Positions 7,578 through 15,957 of a stretch of DNA of 22,052 nt are shown here, one piece after another. The notes beneath the pieces were generated by a model, which ran no database searches, was not told the DNA's origin, and saw nothing but the letters and a program-made list of their open reading frames with translations. Numbering within the stretch: the stretch's first letter is position 1; each line of letters opens with the position of its first letter. Source of the DNA: CAZTZL01 sp964617625. Lineage in GTDB: Bacteria; Zhuqueibacterota; QNDG01; DSAB01. The translations under genes and the position numbers were made by a program. The DNA is taken from assembly GCA_964617625.1 (NCBI GenBank), contig CAZTZL010000048.1, positions 1 to 22,052 on the forward strand. Direction: 5' to 3'.

Positions 7578-8478
7578 ACTGTAACATTCTCTCCAGTGCA
7601 TGACGGGCCCGGTGCATCACCGGTTCATCGACTTCAATCACGTGCTGTGATTTTGATAACGATTGATAAAGATCTTCAAGCTTTGTTACCTTCATCCCCC
7701 TGCACATTTTTGCACTTCCTACGGAGTAAAAGGTCTTGTCCGGATTCTCCCTTTTCAACCGATGGAGAAGACCTTCCTCCGTGCCGATGAGAAAGGTTTT
7801 CACGTGTGATTCCCGCGCAACGCGAATCATCCCGCTGGTGGACTGCACCTCGTCTGCTGCATCGATGACTTCGGGCGGACATTCGGGATGGACCATAACC
7901 AGCGCATCGGGATGAGCGGCTTTGGATTGAATCACTTCTTCCAATGTAAACCGTTCGTGGACATAGCAGTATCCGTCCCAGGGAACGATTCTTTTATTTG
8001 TAAATCGTTGAACGTAAGCAGCCAGGTTCCGGTCGGGCGCAAAAATGATTTCCTCGGCCTCCACATTTTGAACCACCTGAACTGCATTCGCTGAAGTGCA
8101 GCACACATCCGACTCCGCTTTCACTTCGGCCGTGGAATTGACATAAGTGACCACCATGGCATCGGGATGTTTCTTTTTCAACGCTCTCAATCCCTCAACA
8201 TCCACCATCTCCGCCATGGGGCAGCCGGCATCCAGACGGGGAAGCAGAACGGTCTTTTCCGGTGAAAGAATTTTCGCGGTTTCGGCCATGAAACGGACGC
8301 CGCAAAAAACAATCAGTGGATTTTCAACCTCCGTCGCCTTTCTCGACAAACCAAGGGAATCCCCTAAAAAATCGGCCAGTTCCTGAATTTCCGCGATTTG
8401 ATAATTGTGGACAAGCAACACAGCCTGCTTCTCGGTTTTTAGTTTTTTAATTTCCCTGATCAGGTGATCCTGATTCAT
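7570..8478 (-). CDS. nadA: Quinolinate synthase NadA
   Basis: Condenses iminoaspartate with dihydroxyacetone phosphate to quinolinate for NAD synthesis; a cytosolic [4Fe-4S] enzyme. The product is 302 residues, the usual length of the short form. Three cysteines match the ligand positions of characterised NadA by spacing: Cys86 in DAGCPMA, Cys171 in WDGYCYVH and Cys259 in KMCRGMK. Other family segments are VHNYQ, FCGVRFMAETAKIL, the conserved HPEC and TEEGLLHRL. The start is ATG 8478, overlapping the nifS stop (ATGA, 8478-8475), so translation is coupled. A nifS gene next to nad genes is a known arrangement that supports cluster assembly in NadA. nadB and nadC are not in this window. Confidence 0.97.
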   Translation of the reverse strand: MNQDHLIREIKKLKTEKQAVLLVHNYQIAEIQELADFLGDSLGLSRKATEVENPLIVFCGVRFMAETAKILSPEKTVLLPRLDAGCPMAEMVDVEGLRALKKKHPDAMVVTYVNSTAEVKAESDVCCTSANAVQVVQNVEAEEIIFAPDRNLAAYVQRFTNKRIVPWDGYCYVHERFTLEEVIQSKAAHPDALVMVHPECPPEVIDAADEVQSTSGMIRVARESHVKTFLIGTEEGLLHRLKRENPDKTFYSVGSAKMCRGMKVTKLEDLYQSLSKSQHVIEVDEPVMHRARHALERMLQYV

Positions 8479-9641
8479 GGCCTTTCCTTCCCGAACGGTG
8501 ATAAATCCCGAAGCTTTTTGACAATCCGGGCAATTGCGTCGGCCGTTTGTTCGATTTCCTCTCTGGTTGTATACCGGCCCAAAGTGAGACGGAGACTTCC
8601 CCTTGCCAGTGTTTCGGACAATCCCAGAGCCATCAAAACATGAGAGGGTTTTCCCGAACCTGCGCTGCACGCCGAACCGCTTGAGATGGCGATCCCTTCC
8701 AGATCGAGATTCATCAGAAGGGCTTCTCCTTCGACATGCTCAATGGAAAGATTGAGACTGTTCGGCAGCCGGTCGACCGGATGTCCGTTAAAATGAACGC
8801 CGGAAATATTTTTTTCAATCAGCTGTAAAAGTTGATTTCGCAGTGCTGTGGTATTTTTGATTTCCTGATCCATTTCCTGTTTCGCGATCCGGGACGCCTT
8901 TCCCAATCCGACAATTCCGGGCACATTGTGTGTCGAACTGCGTCTTCCCTGTTCGTGGGAACCGCCATGAAGCAGAGGTACAACGGGCGTATTTTCCCGG
9001 ATATAGAGGGCACCCGTACCTTTGGGACCGTAAATTTTATGAGCGGAAATGGAAAGCAGATCGATCGACATTGCATCGACATCGATGGGAATATGTCCGT
9101 AACTCTGCACTGCATCCGTATGAAACAGAATTCCTTTTTTACGAGCAATTTTACCGATCTCCGCGATAGGCTGAATCGTGCCGATTTCATTATTGGCATG
9201 CATGACGGAGATGAGTATCGTCCCCTTTTGAATACTCTTTTCGATATCGGAGGGATCGACTATCCCGTCTTTGTTGACAGGAACCCGGGTGACCTCAAAT
9301 CCCCGGGAAGCCATAAACTCGCAGCATCGGAGCACGGCCTGGTGTTCGATGGTAGTCGTAATGACATGATTGCCCCGTTTTTCAAGCGCGCGGCAGACAC
9401 CCTGAATGGCCGTATTGTCCGCCTCGGTTCCACTGCCTGTAAAAACAATTTCGGAAGGATCGGCGCCCAACAGATCCGTAACCGACAGCCTCGCCGCATC
9501 CACGCTCTCCAGAGATTCCTGGCCGTAGCTGTGTATCGATGAGGGATTTCCGAATTTTTCCCGAAAGTAGGGAATCATAGCCTCGACAACCCGGGGATCG
9601 ACCGGCGTCGTGGCCGCATAATCCATGTAAATCCGTTTCAC
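8475..9641 (-). CDS. nifS: Cysteine desulfurase, NifS/IscS type
   Basis: PLP enzyme that takes sulfur from L-cysteine as an enzyme-bound persulfide and releases alanine; it feeds Fe-S cluster assembly, tRNA thiolation and other acceptors. Product of 388 residues: N-terminal YMDYAATTP, PLP-stacking His100 in TTIEHQAV, Schiff-base Lys202 in SISAHKIYGPKG, and mobile catalytic Cys325 in SSGSACSAGSGKPSH, the group I (IscS/NifS) loop. I chose GTG 9641 because GAGG (9648-9651) lies six bases upstream; a TTG at 9653 would add four residues. It is the first gene of the sulfur operon, overlaps nadA by 4 bp, and has a good predicted promoter at 9717-9745. No iscU or nifU scaffold is encoded nearby. Confidence 0.95.
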   Translation of the reverse strand: MKRIYMDYAATTPVDPRVVEAMIPYFREKFGNPSSIHSYGQESLESVDAARLSVTDLLGADPSEIVFTGSGTEADNTAIQGVCRALEKRGNHVITTTIEHQAVLRCCEFMASRGFEVTRVPVNKDGIVDPSDIEKSIQKGTILISVMHANNEIGTIQPIAEIGKIARKKGILFHTDAVQSYGHIPIDVDAMSIDLLSISAHKIYGPKGTGALYIRENTPVVPLLHGGSHEQGRRSSTHNVPGIVGLGKASRIAKQEMDQEIKNTTALRNQLLQLIEKNISGVHFNGHPVDRLPNSLNLSIEHVEGEALLMNLDLEGIAISSGSACSAGSGKPSHVLMALGLSETLARGSLRLTLGRYTTREEIEQTADAIARIVKKLRDLSPFGKERP

Positions 9642-9716
9642 ATCCAGCCTCAAAATTATTGAATTAAACTAATGACTTAAATTTGATAACTCTCATTAAA
9701 TACTATAAGTTCTGAT

Positions 9717-9745
9717 AATATAGCAAACAAGAATCTATTTATCAA
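9717..9745 (-). promoter_or_regulatory. Predicted sigma70-type promoter of the nifS operon
   Basis: On the minus strand: -35 TTGATA (9745-9740), a 17-base spacer, and -10 TATATT (9722-9717). The predicted transcript starts near 9710 and has a leader of about 70 bases. An imperfect dyad covers the whole core promoter: GTTCTGATAATATAG (9709-9723) against CTATTTATCAAGAAC (9735-9749). Its arms pair over 14 positions with one bulged base in each. This suggests repressor control. The -10 region shares ten exact bases with the rrf2 promoter. Confidence 0.6.
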
Positions 9746-9784
9746 GAACAGGGCGATAAATACGTTGCTGCTTGTCCAAATATT

Positions 9785-12700
9785 TTATTCCATATTTTTT
9801 CTCATGAATCTTCTTTCTTTGATCCATGAATAAAGAACAGGCACCAAAAAAAGATTGGAAAGGGTCGCAGTTACCAATCCGCCAATAATGGGAGAAGACA
9901 TCGGTTTCATGATTTCAGAACCCGCACCGGTTAAAAACATAACCGGTATCAAGGCTAAAATAGTCGTTGACGTGGTCATCATGATCGGCCGCACCCGCAT
10001 CAATCCCGCCTTTAAAATAGTTTTTCGAATTTGATCGACTGACAATTTCTTCTGTGCTTTGAAAAGATCATCCGTAGCCGAAATCAGCACGACTGCATTG
10101 TCTGTTGCCACACCGAACAAAGCAATGAATCCAACCCATACTGCAACGCTCATATGAAAGCCAAACACATAAAGCAATATCAGACCGCCCATCAGAGAAA
10201 CCGGAATCCCGGTGGCAACCACAAGAAGAGAAGACAGTGATTTGAAAGCCATATAAAGCAACAGCAGTATAATCACCAGAGCTACCGGTAAAGCAATTTG
10301 GAGTCTTTTCTTCGCCTCAATTTCCGATTCGTACTGCCCGCTCCAGGTAATAAAATAACCCGGCGGCAGTTTGCCTTGATCGATAATTTCTTCACGGACT
10401 TTCTCTTGAGCCTTTTTAACAAAGTCAACAAGACCGATCGTTTTTTGATCGACGCTTACAAATACCCGTCCGTACTTCATCCCGTTTTCGCTTCCGATCA
10501 TTGCGGGTCCGGTGGTCCGCTTCAATCTCGCCAATTGTTTTAATGGAATTTGCGCCCCCAAAGGTGTCGGGATAAATATGCGTTCCATGGCTTCCGGATT
10601 GTCCCGCAATTCACGCATATATCGCACACGAATGGGAATCCGCTCCCTCCCTTCGATAGCTGTACTGATATTCATTCCACCAATCGCCGTCATGATGATA
10701 TGCTGGATATCGCCCACCTGAACACCGTACCGGGCAGCTGCCTGACGGTTGATTTCTATTTCAAAATAGGGGCGTTTGTCCGCCCGCTCTGCAAAGGGTC
10801 CGATAGCCCCCGGTATGGTACCGAGCACCTTCTCAATTTCCAGCCCGATCTCCACAATTTTTGAAAGATCATTACCAAATACCTTGACCCCTATGGGCGT
10901 TTGAATTCCGGTTGCCAGCATGTCAATCCGGTTCTGGATCGGCTGTGTCATGATCGGACTGACTCCCGGCATCCGCGTCGCCTCCTTGATTTCTTCTATC
11001 AATCGATCCCGGGTCATTCCTTTCCGCCACATCTTTGGCGGTTTCAATCCGATAATGGTTTCGATCATGATCACGGGCGCCGGATCCAGTGCAGATTCCG
11101 CACGGCCGAGCTTGCCCACAACACTTTCAACCTCATCAGGAAATGAATTTTTAATAATGACATCCTGCTTTTGCATGACCTCCATCACCTGCGTGAGAGA
11201 TGCACCAGGAAGCAGCACCGGCATGAACAGCAGATCCCCTTCATTCAAAGGCGGCATGAATTCGCTTTTCACGCGGGGGAAAATCACGATTCCTGTGACG
11301 AGAAGCAAAAGAGCGACAGCGACAGAGACCCATTTATGCTTCAGGTTCCATAAAAGAGCAGGCTGATAAATCTTCCTTAAAAAAAGTGAAACGGGATTTT
11401 GCTCTATGGACTTTAACCTGCCCCTCAATAAAAAATATCCAAGCGTTGGAAGCAGTGTTAATGCAATCAACGCCGCTCCGGCCATGGCAAATGTTTTGGT
11501 AAAAGCCAATGGATGAAAAAGCCGGCCCGATTTTCCGGAGAGAGCAAATACGGGAATGAATGAAACAATTGTGGTGAGAAGTGCAAAGAGTACCGGCCTT
11601 CCGACTTCCTTTGCGGCTGCGATACATGCACGAAGCCGTTCCTCTCCGGTCAGCTTTGTTCCTTTCTCATGAATTTCTTCAACCAGATGACGATAGATAT
11701 TTTCGGTCATCACGATCCCGGAATCGACCATGACGCCAATCGCAAGGACGATCCCGCCTAAAGACATAATATTGGCATTGACTCCGATGCGCTGCATAAT
11801 TATAAAGGAGATCAGCACGCCGATTGGCAAAACCAGAGAGATAACCATACTTCCCCAGAAATGGAGGAGGAACAGCACAATAACAACGATTGTAATCACA
11901 GCTGCCATGACCAACGCCTGGGTCAATGTATTGACGGAACGCCGGATCAAACTTGTTCTGTCATAAAACGGAACAATCCGGACACCCGATGGAAGTCCCG
12001 CTTCCAACTCCTGGATCTTTTTTTTAACATTTTTAATTACACGCATCGGATTTTCCCCGTACCGCATATGAACCACGCCGCCGGTAGCCTCTTTCCCTTC
12101 TTTATCCAATGCGCCTCTTCTGAAATCGGGACCCATGATGACCGTTGCCACATTCTTGACATACACCGGCACACCATGGCGCGTTTCGACAACAATGTTC
12201 TCGATATCCTCAATGCTTTTCACAAATCCGATACCGCGAATGACGAATTCCATGCCGTTCTCTTCAAACACTTTGGCGCCTACATCGATGTTGCTCTTTT
12301 GAACCGCCTGAATCAAAGCGTGCAGTTTGATATTGTAGGCAAGGAGTTTGTTGGGTGCCACATCGATCTGATACTGTTTCACATACCCGCCTACACTGGC
12401 CACCTCGGCAACACCCTTCACCGAATTGAGTTGATAGCGGATGTACCAGTCCTGGAAAGATCGAAGCTCGCCCAAATCATACTGTGAACGAAGCAGCTTT
12501 TTCCCATCAATGGGACATTTCCCCGGCTCTCCGTACGACTTTTGTGGATGATCCGGACAGAACCAGCCGTTTTCAACCGTATACCAGAAAATCTGACCCA
12601 GAGCCGTGGCATCCGGCCCCAGTTCCGGAAGTACTCCTTCAGGAAGTGATTTCTGTGCAAGACTCAACCGCTCCAAAACGCGTGTTCTTGCCCAGTAAAA

Positions 12701-13006
12701 ATCGACACCATCTTCAAATATGATATTGACCAGTGAAAAACCAAAATAGGAGTTGCTTCGCACTGTCTTCACTCTCGGCAGACCCATCAGGTTGATGGTC
12801 AAAGGATATGTCACCTGATCTTCCATGTCCTTGGGACTTTGCCCCGGCCATTCCGCATAAACAACCACCTGGCTTTCTCCAATATTGGGAATGGCGTCAA
12901 TCGGTGTCCGCTTCAACGCATAAATCCCCCATCCGATGATAAAGACATAGAAGAATAAAACCAGCCAGCGGTTCTTCAAAGAAATTTCTATGAGACGGCC
13001 AATCAT
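9785..13006 (-). CDS. Heavy-metal efflux RND transporter, CusA/CzcA family
   Basis: Inner-membrane proton-driven pump of 1073 residues, the usual size, with two repeats of six membrane helices and two large periplasmic loops. Helix 4 has VMVDSGIVMTEN with proton-relay Asp428, one acidic pair as in Cu/Ag-type pumps. Methionines at 595 (EGDLLFMP), 664 (KGMT) and 696 (RIDML) match the three-Met Cu(I)/Ag(I) site of E. coli CusA, so copper or silver is the likely substrate. In helix 10 the relay acid is Asp969 (GVATDNAVV), and the CusA relay lysine position in RVRPIMMT is not Lys. A metal-binding insert lies at about residues 146-174. ATG 13006 has GGAG six bases upstream; a GTG at 13018 is less likely. 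It lies 18 bp after the membrane-fusion gene in one operon. Confidence 0.93.
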   Translation of the reverse strand: MIGRLIEISLKNRWLVLFFYVFIIGWGIYALKRTPIDAIPNIGESQVVVYAEWPGQSPKDMEDQVTYPLTINLMGLPRVKTVRSNSYFGFSLVNIIFEDGVDFYWARTRVLERLSLAQKSLPEGVLPELGPDATALGQIFWYTVENGWFCPDHPQKSYGEPGKCPIDGKKLLRSQYDLGELRSFQDWYIRYQLNSVKGVAEVASVGGYVKQYQIDVAPNKLLAYNIKLHALIQAVQKSNIDVGAKVFEENGMEFVIRGIGFVKSIEDIENIVVETRHGVPVYVKNVATVIMGPDFRRGALDKEGKEATGGVVHMRYGENPMRVIKNVKKKIQELEAGLPSGVRIVPFYDRTSLIRRSVNTLTQALVMAAVITIVVIVLFLLHFWGSMVISLVLPIGVLISFIIMQRIGVNANIMSLGGIVLAIGVMVDSGIVMTENIYRHLVEEIHEKGTKLTGEERLRACIAAAKEVGRPVLFALLTTIVSFIPVFALSGKSGRLFHPLAFTKTFAMAGAALIALTLLPTLGYFLLRGRLKSIEQNPVSLFLRKIYQPALLWNLKHKWVSVAVALLLLVTGIVIFPRVKSEFMPPLNEGDLLFMPVLLPGASLTQVMEVMQKQDVIIKNSFPDEVESVVGKLGRAESALDPAPVIMIETIIGLKPPKMWRKGMTRDRLIEEIKEATRMPGVSPIMTQPIQNRIDMLATGIQTPIGVKVFGNDLSKIVEIGLEIEKVLGTIPGAIGPFAERADKRPYFEIEINRQAAARYGVQVGDIQHIIMTAIGGMNISTAIEGRERIPIRVRYMRELRDNPEAMERIFIPTPLGAQIPLKQLARLKRTTGPAMIGSENGMKYGRVFVSVDQKTIGLVDFVKKAQEKVREEIIDQGKLPPGYFITWSGQYESEIEAKKRLQIALPVALVIILLLLYMAFKSLSSLLVVATGIPVSLMGGLILLYVFGFHMSVAVWVGFIALFGVATDNAVVLISATDDLFKAQKKLSVDQIRKTILKAGLMRVRPIMMTTSTTILALIPVMFLTGAGSEIMKPMSSPIIGGLVTATLSNLFLVPVLYSWIKERRFMRKNME
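12485..12571 (-). other. Heavy-metal-binding-like insert inside the RND pump
   Basis: Encodes about 29 residues (146-174 of the pump) between FWYTVEN and YDLGELRSFQDW, which are normally close together in CusA proteins. The insert reads WFCPDHP, then EPGKCPIDGKKL, and matches the two modules of the neighbouring fusion protein (WTCSMHP, then EPGKCPICNMDL). Cys150, His153 and Cys164 are kept; the second Cys of CPxC is Asp, and the Met after it is lost. The reading frame continues through it, so it is a domain insertion and not a frameshift. Confidence 0.7.
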
Positions 13007-13024
13007 GATCGACTCCACGACAAA

Positions 13025-14527
13025 TTATTCATGTTGATGTCCGGGCAAAACCGGCTTCTTTTCCCCCAAAGAGGCATCATAGGCAGCCGATTCCAATCCG
13101 GTTAGCTGGCTTTGTGAATCGATTAAAAAATTTCCCCGAATCACGACCCGGTCGCCCGCTTTCAATCCGGAGAAAATAGGATAATACTCGCCTGTATTCG
13201 GACCAATCGTCACCTGTCGTCCGGCATATTCCCCTTCTCTGATTTCCTGATAAACCACCACACGCTGGCCCGTCTGAAGCACCGCACTGGAAGGAACAGA
13301 CAAAACCGCGCCCTGATCATCAAACGCACTGGCCATCCCCGGAAAACGCTCCCGATTCAGATGAACATCGATCACGACATCCACAAACATCCCCGGTTTT
13401 AATCTGCCAAGAGAATTGTCCAGCTCGGCACGCACCTTGAGAGATCGTGTTTGTGATTGGAGCACTGGATCGACAAACGTGATCTTGCCCTCGAATTGTT
13501 CTCCCGGAAATGATTGTGATGTCATTATCACTTTTTGACCTGTTGTAATCCATCCCATTTCATATTCATACAAATCAGCCAGTATCCAGAGACGGGAAAG
13601 ATCCGCTATCGTATATAAATGTTGTCCTTCTTTGACATACTGTCCCTCCTCCACACTCTTTTCCACAACCGTCCCGCCGAGAGGAGTCACAATTTCAACG
13701 TGATCACTGACGGTACGCTCTTTTTCAAGACGTTTCATTTCATTCTCAGAAATACCCCAGAGAAGCAGCCGCTGGCGTGAAGAAGCGGCTAATGATTCTT
13801 GCATCTGAACAGAAGTACCGGCTTCTCTTGCCCCATCAAGCGCTTCCAGAGCCAGAATATATTCCTTTTGTGTAGACACCAGTTCAGGACTATAAAACAA
13901 CGCCAGCGGCTCGCCGCGATTGATTTTCTGGCCGGTAAAATCGATATACAGACGATCGATCCGGCCCGCAATCCAGGCGGAAACGCGCGAAACACGGCGT
14001 TCATCGGTGGTGATCAGTCCGACAGTGCGGATTTGCCGATGAAGATGACGATAGGCCACTTCTGCCACCTCCACACCGGCTAATTGACGGGCATTGGATG
14101 AAACCCGGATCGTTGTACCTGCCTTATCTTTTTCAACCGGATCATCCTGCTTCCTGTAAACCGGGATCAGATCCATGTGACAGATCGGACATTTACCCGG
14201 CCCATCCGATCGCACAGAAGAATGCATGCCGCAGGTCCAGTATTCAATTTCATTCTGATGTTCATGACCGGTATGGTTTTCCGATTCGTCGACCTTAGGC
14301 TCTGCAGGCTGTTGATTCTCTTTATAAACGGGAATCAGGTCCATATTACAGATAGGGCACTTACCCGGTTCATCAGATCTGACCGATGGATGCATGCTGC
14401 AGGTCCAGTGGTCAATATTATCATTCTGCTCAGCTTGTTTTCCACATCCAGTAATGAAAAAAAGACCAAGCATACTACTTGCAAGGATTAATTTTACTAT
14501 CCGATTTGGAACAATCAATTTTCTCAT
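13025..14527 (-). CDS. Membrane-fusion lipoprotein of the metal efflux pump, two heavy-metal-binding modules
   Basis: Periplasmic adaptor (CusB/CzcB type) of 500 residues linking the RND pump to the outer-membrane channel. The signal ends in FITGC, a good lipobox with lipidated Cys28. Two heavy-metal-binding modules follow: residues 41-68 (WTCSMHP and CPICNMDLIPVY; Cys43, His46, Cys57, Cys60) and 98-124 (WTCGMHS and CPICHMDLIPVY; Cys99, His102, Cys113, Cys116). The typical adaptor layout begins near 145, with barrel-sandwich segments flanking a coiled coil (about 205-260), then the beta-barrel and the membrane-proximal domain. The last residues are HQHE. ATG 14527 has a G-rich site (GGGGGT) upstream. 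It is the middle gene of the operon. The duplicated modules suggest capture of copper or silver in the periplasm, as CusF and the CusB N-terminus do in E. coli. Confidence 0.93.
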   Translation of the reverse strand: MRKLIVPNRIVKLILASSMLGLFFITGCGKQAEQNDNIDHWTCSMHPSVRSDEPGKCPICNMDLIPVYKENQQPAEPKVDESENHTGHEHQNEIEYWTCGMHSSVRSDGPGKCPICHMDLIPVYRKQDDPVEKDKAGTTIRVSSNARQLAGVEVAEVAYRHLHRQIRTVGLITTDERRVSRVSAWIAGRIDRLYIDFTGQKINRGEPLALFYSPELVSTQKEYILALEALDGAREAGTSVQMQESLAASSRQRLLLWGISENEMKRLEKERTVSDHVEIVTPLGGTVVEKSVEEGQYVKEGQHLYTIADLSRLWILADLYEYEMGWITTGQKVIMTSQSFPGEQFEGKITFVDPVLQSQTRSLKVRAELDNSLGRLKPGMFVDVVIDVHLNRERFPGMASAFDDQGAVLSVPSSAVLQTGQRVVVYQEIREGEYAGRQVTIGPNTGEYYPIFSGLKAGDRVVIRGNFLIDSQSQLTGLESAAYDASLGEKKPVLPGHQHE

Positions 14528-14581
14528 ATTAAAACCCCCATATTATTCTATACCAACAATTCACCGTTAATAACAAAAAAA

Positions 14582-15853
14582 TCAAAACAACCGCTCGCCA
14601 ACAATTTCCTCGAGTTGCGCTTTTGTGATTTCATAATCTGCAATCAATCTCAGGTAATCCATCTCGTCATTAAACAGTTGTTTTTGACTGTTCAAAAGCG
14701 TGAAAAAATCAACTTTGTCCACTGTGTATGCAGACAAATCTGCCTCCAGGCTTTGTTTTCCGAGAGGAAGAATCTCGTCTTTATAAATCTCGATGCGTTT
14801 TTCTATTTCATCAATTTGAATCATCAGATCCGAGAGTTTCTGACGAATGCCGTTTAGCATATTCTCCCGCTGAGCATTTTTTTCGTTGATTTGCATATCT
14901 GATGCTTTTACCTGATTGATCTGCCGCCGCCAGAACCACAACGGTACACTGAATCCGGCCTGAGCTGTAAAAAAATCGGTCATGATTCGCCCTACAATAT
15001 CTTCCCGCTGTGTATAAGCCACTGTAATATCCAGATCAGGGGAATAATTTCGTTTTGTTAATCGCTTCTTGGCAGAAGCTGCGGCAATCTCGGCATCCAT
15101 TATACCAAGCATGGGATTGTGTTCCAAGCTCTTCTTGAAAACTGTATCTTTTTCAAAAACGATGATAACAGATTCAAAGGTTGGAATATGATCCAGTGAG
15201 CCGTCCGCTTCGCGTGCCAGAAGCGTATTCAGCATGACTTCACCAGATCGCTCTTTCTGTTCTAGTATGACTATCTTCTCTTTCATTCTGGATTGTGCCA
15301 CCTGGATCCGCAGAACGTCCTGCTGCAGTCCTTTGCCCGTTTCATATTTTTTTGAAGCGACCTGGACAAATTGATCCAAAATATCCAAATTTTGAACAGC
15401 AATTACAATAGCCTGTTTAAAATAGGCAATATTATAAACGGATTCCTTCACTTTCCGGATAATCTCATTTTCTTTGGCATGTAATTCATATTCGGCGATT
15501 TTCATCTTTTGACGGCCGAGTTCCGATTTCAACGCAAGCGTTCCAAAAAAAGGAAACCGCTGAGTCAGCATGATCTGCTTGCCCGTCATCGGTTCCTGAT
15601 CGAATTTAAAAGTGTTGACGGGCAAATTGATCGCTCCCACTTTGATCATTGGATCGGGCAGTGTCCCCATCGGAGAGATCTCGGCCCGGGCTGCCTGCAA
15701 ATTTTGTTGAAACGCAATGATTTCAGGATTGTTTTGCAGAGCTTCATGGATCAGTTCTTCAAGAGAAAGGAATCCTGAATTTTGACCATACAAGGAACTT
15801 GAAATAAAAATCATAGCTCCAATAGTCACGATGATCCATGTCTTTTTATACAT
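14582..15853 (-). CDS. TolC/CusC-family outer-membrane channel protein
   Basis: Outer-membrane efflux protein of 423 residues. A cleavable signal occupies about residues 1-24 (KKTWIIVTIGAMIF, ending SLYGQ); there is no lipobox, unlike E. coli CusC. Two OEP repeats follow, with long amphipathic helices and SLEELIHEALQNNPEI at the start of the first. DPMIKVGA and a turn rich in Pro and Phe (QRFPFFG) are typical of the metal-efflux subgroup. ATG 15853 has AAGGGC upstream; an in-frame TTG 14 codons earlier is rejected. It is the first gene of the efflux operon, 54 bp before the adaptor gene, and provides the exit duct for ions pumped by the RND protein. A possible promoter with an inverted repeat is at 15925-15954. 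Confidence 0.9.
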   Translation of the reverse strand: MYKKTWIIVTIGAMIFISSSLYGQNSGFLSLEELIHEALQNNPEIIAFQQNLQAARAEISPMGTLPDPMIKVGAINLPVNTFKFDQEPMTGKQIMLTQRFPFFGTLALKSELGRQKMKIAEYELHAKENEIIRKVKESVYNIAYFKQAIVIAVQNLDILDQFVQVASKKYETGKGLQQDVLRIQVAQSRMKEKIVILEQKERSGEVMLNTLLAREADGSLDHIPTFESVIIVFEKDTVFKKSLEHNPMLGIMDAEIAAASAKKRLTKRNYSPDLDITVAYTQREDIVGRIMTDFFTAQAGFSVPLWFWRRQINQVKASDMQINEKNAQRENMLNGIRQKLSDLMIQIDEIEKRIEIYKDEILPLGKQSLEADLSAYTVDKVDFFTLLNSQKQLFNDEMDYLRLIADYEITKAQLEEIVGERLF

Positions 15854-15924
15854 TTTATATGCCCTTTCGTAAAAAACATATAACCAATATTTCAATTTTA
15901 TTTTTCAAATATTCACATCTTTTC

Positions 15925-15954
15925 CATGATGATTATACAGTTGAATACATCATG
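15925..15954 (-). promoter_or_regulatory. Candidate -10 box and operator of the metal-efflux operon
   Basis: A perfect 7-bp inverted repeat, CATGATG (15925-15931) and CATCATG (15948-15954), with 16 bases between. On the minus strand TATAAT (15937-15932) lies in that spacer and touches the downstream arm. The -35 match is weak (ATAACA, 18 bases upstream). Weak -35 elements with a dyad at the core promoter are common for metal-responsive genes, but the arms do not match the CueR consensus as I know it. Confidence 0.4.
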
Positions 15955-15957
15955 CTG

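Noticed and set aside
8479..8670. Upstream extension of the nadA reading frame by 64 codons inside nifS
   Set aside because: The extension does not resemble NadA and overlaps conserved NifS coding sequence; ATG 8478 gives the normal NadA length with an ATGA overlap.
8832..9542. Long open frame on the plus strand (236 codons) opposite nifS
   Set aside because: It shadows a well-conserved gene, has no family-like motifs and no ribosome site; the frames at 11861-12487 and 16132-16698 were rejected for the same reason.
15854..15895. Longer start (TTG) for the outer-membrane channel gene
   Set aside because: It would place a polar stretch before the signal peptide and uses a rare start; ATG 15853 has AAGGGC upstream.
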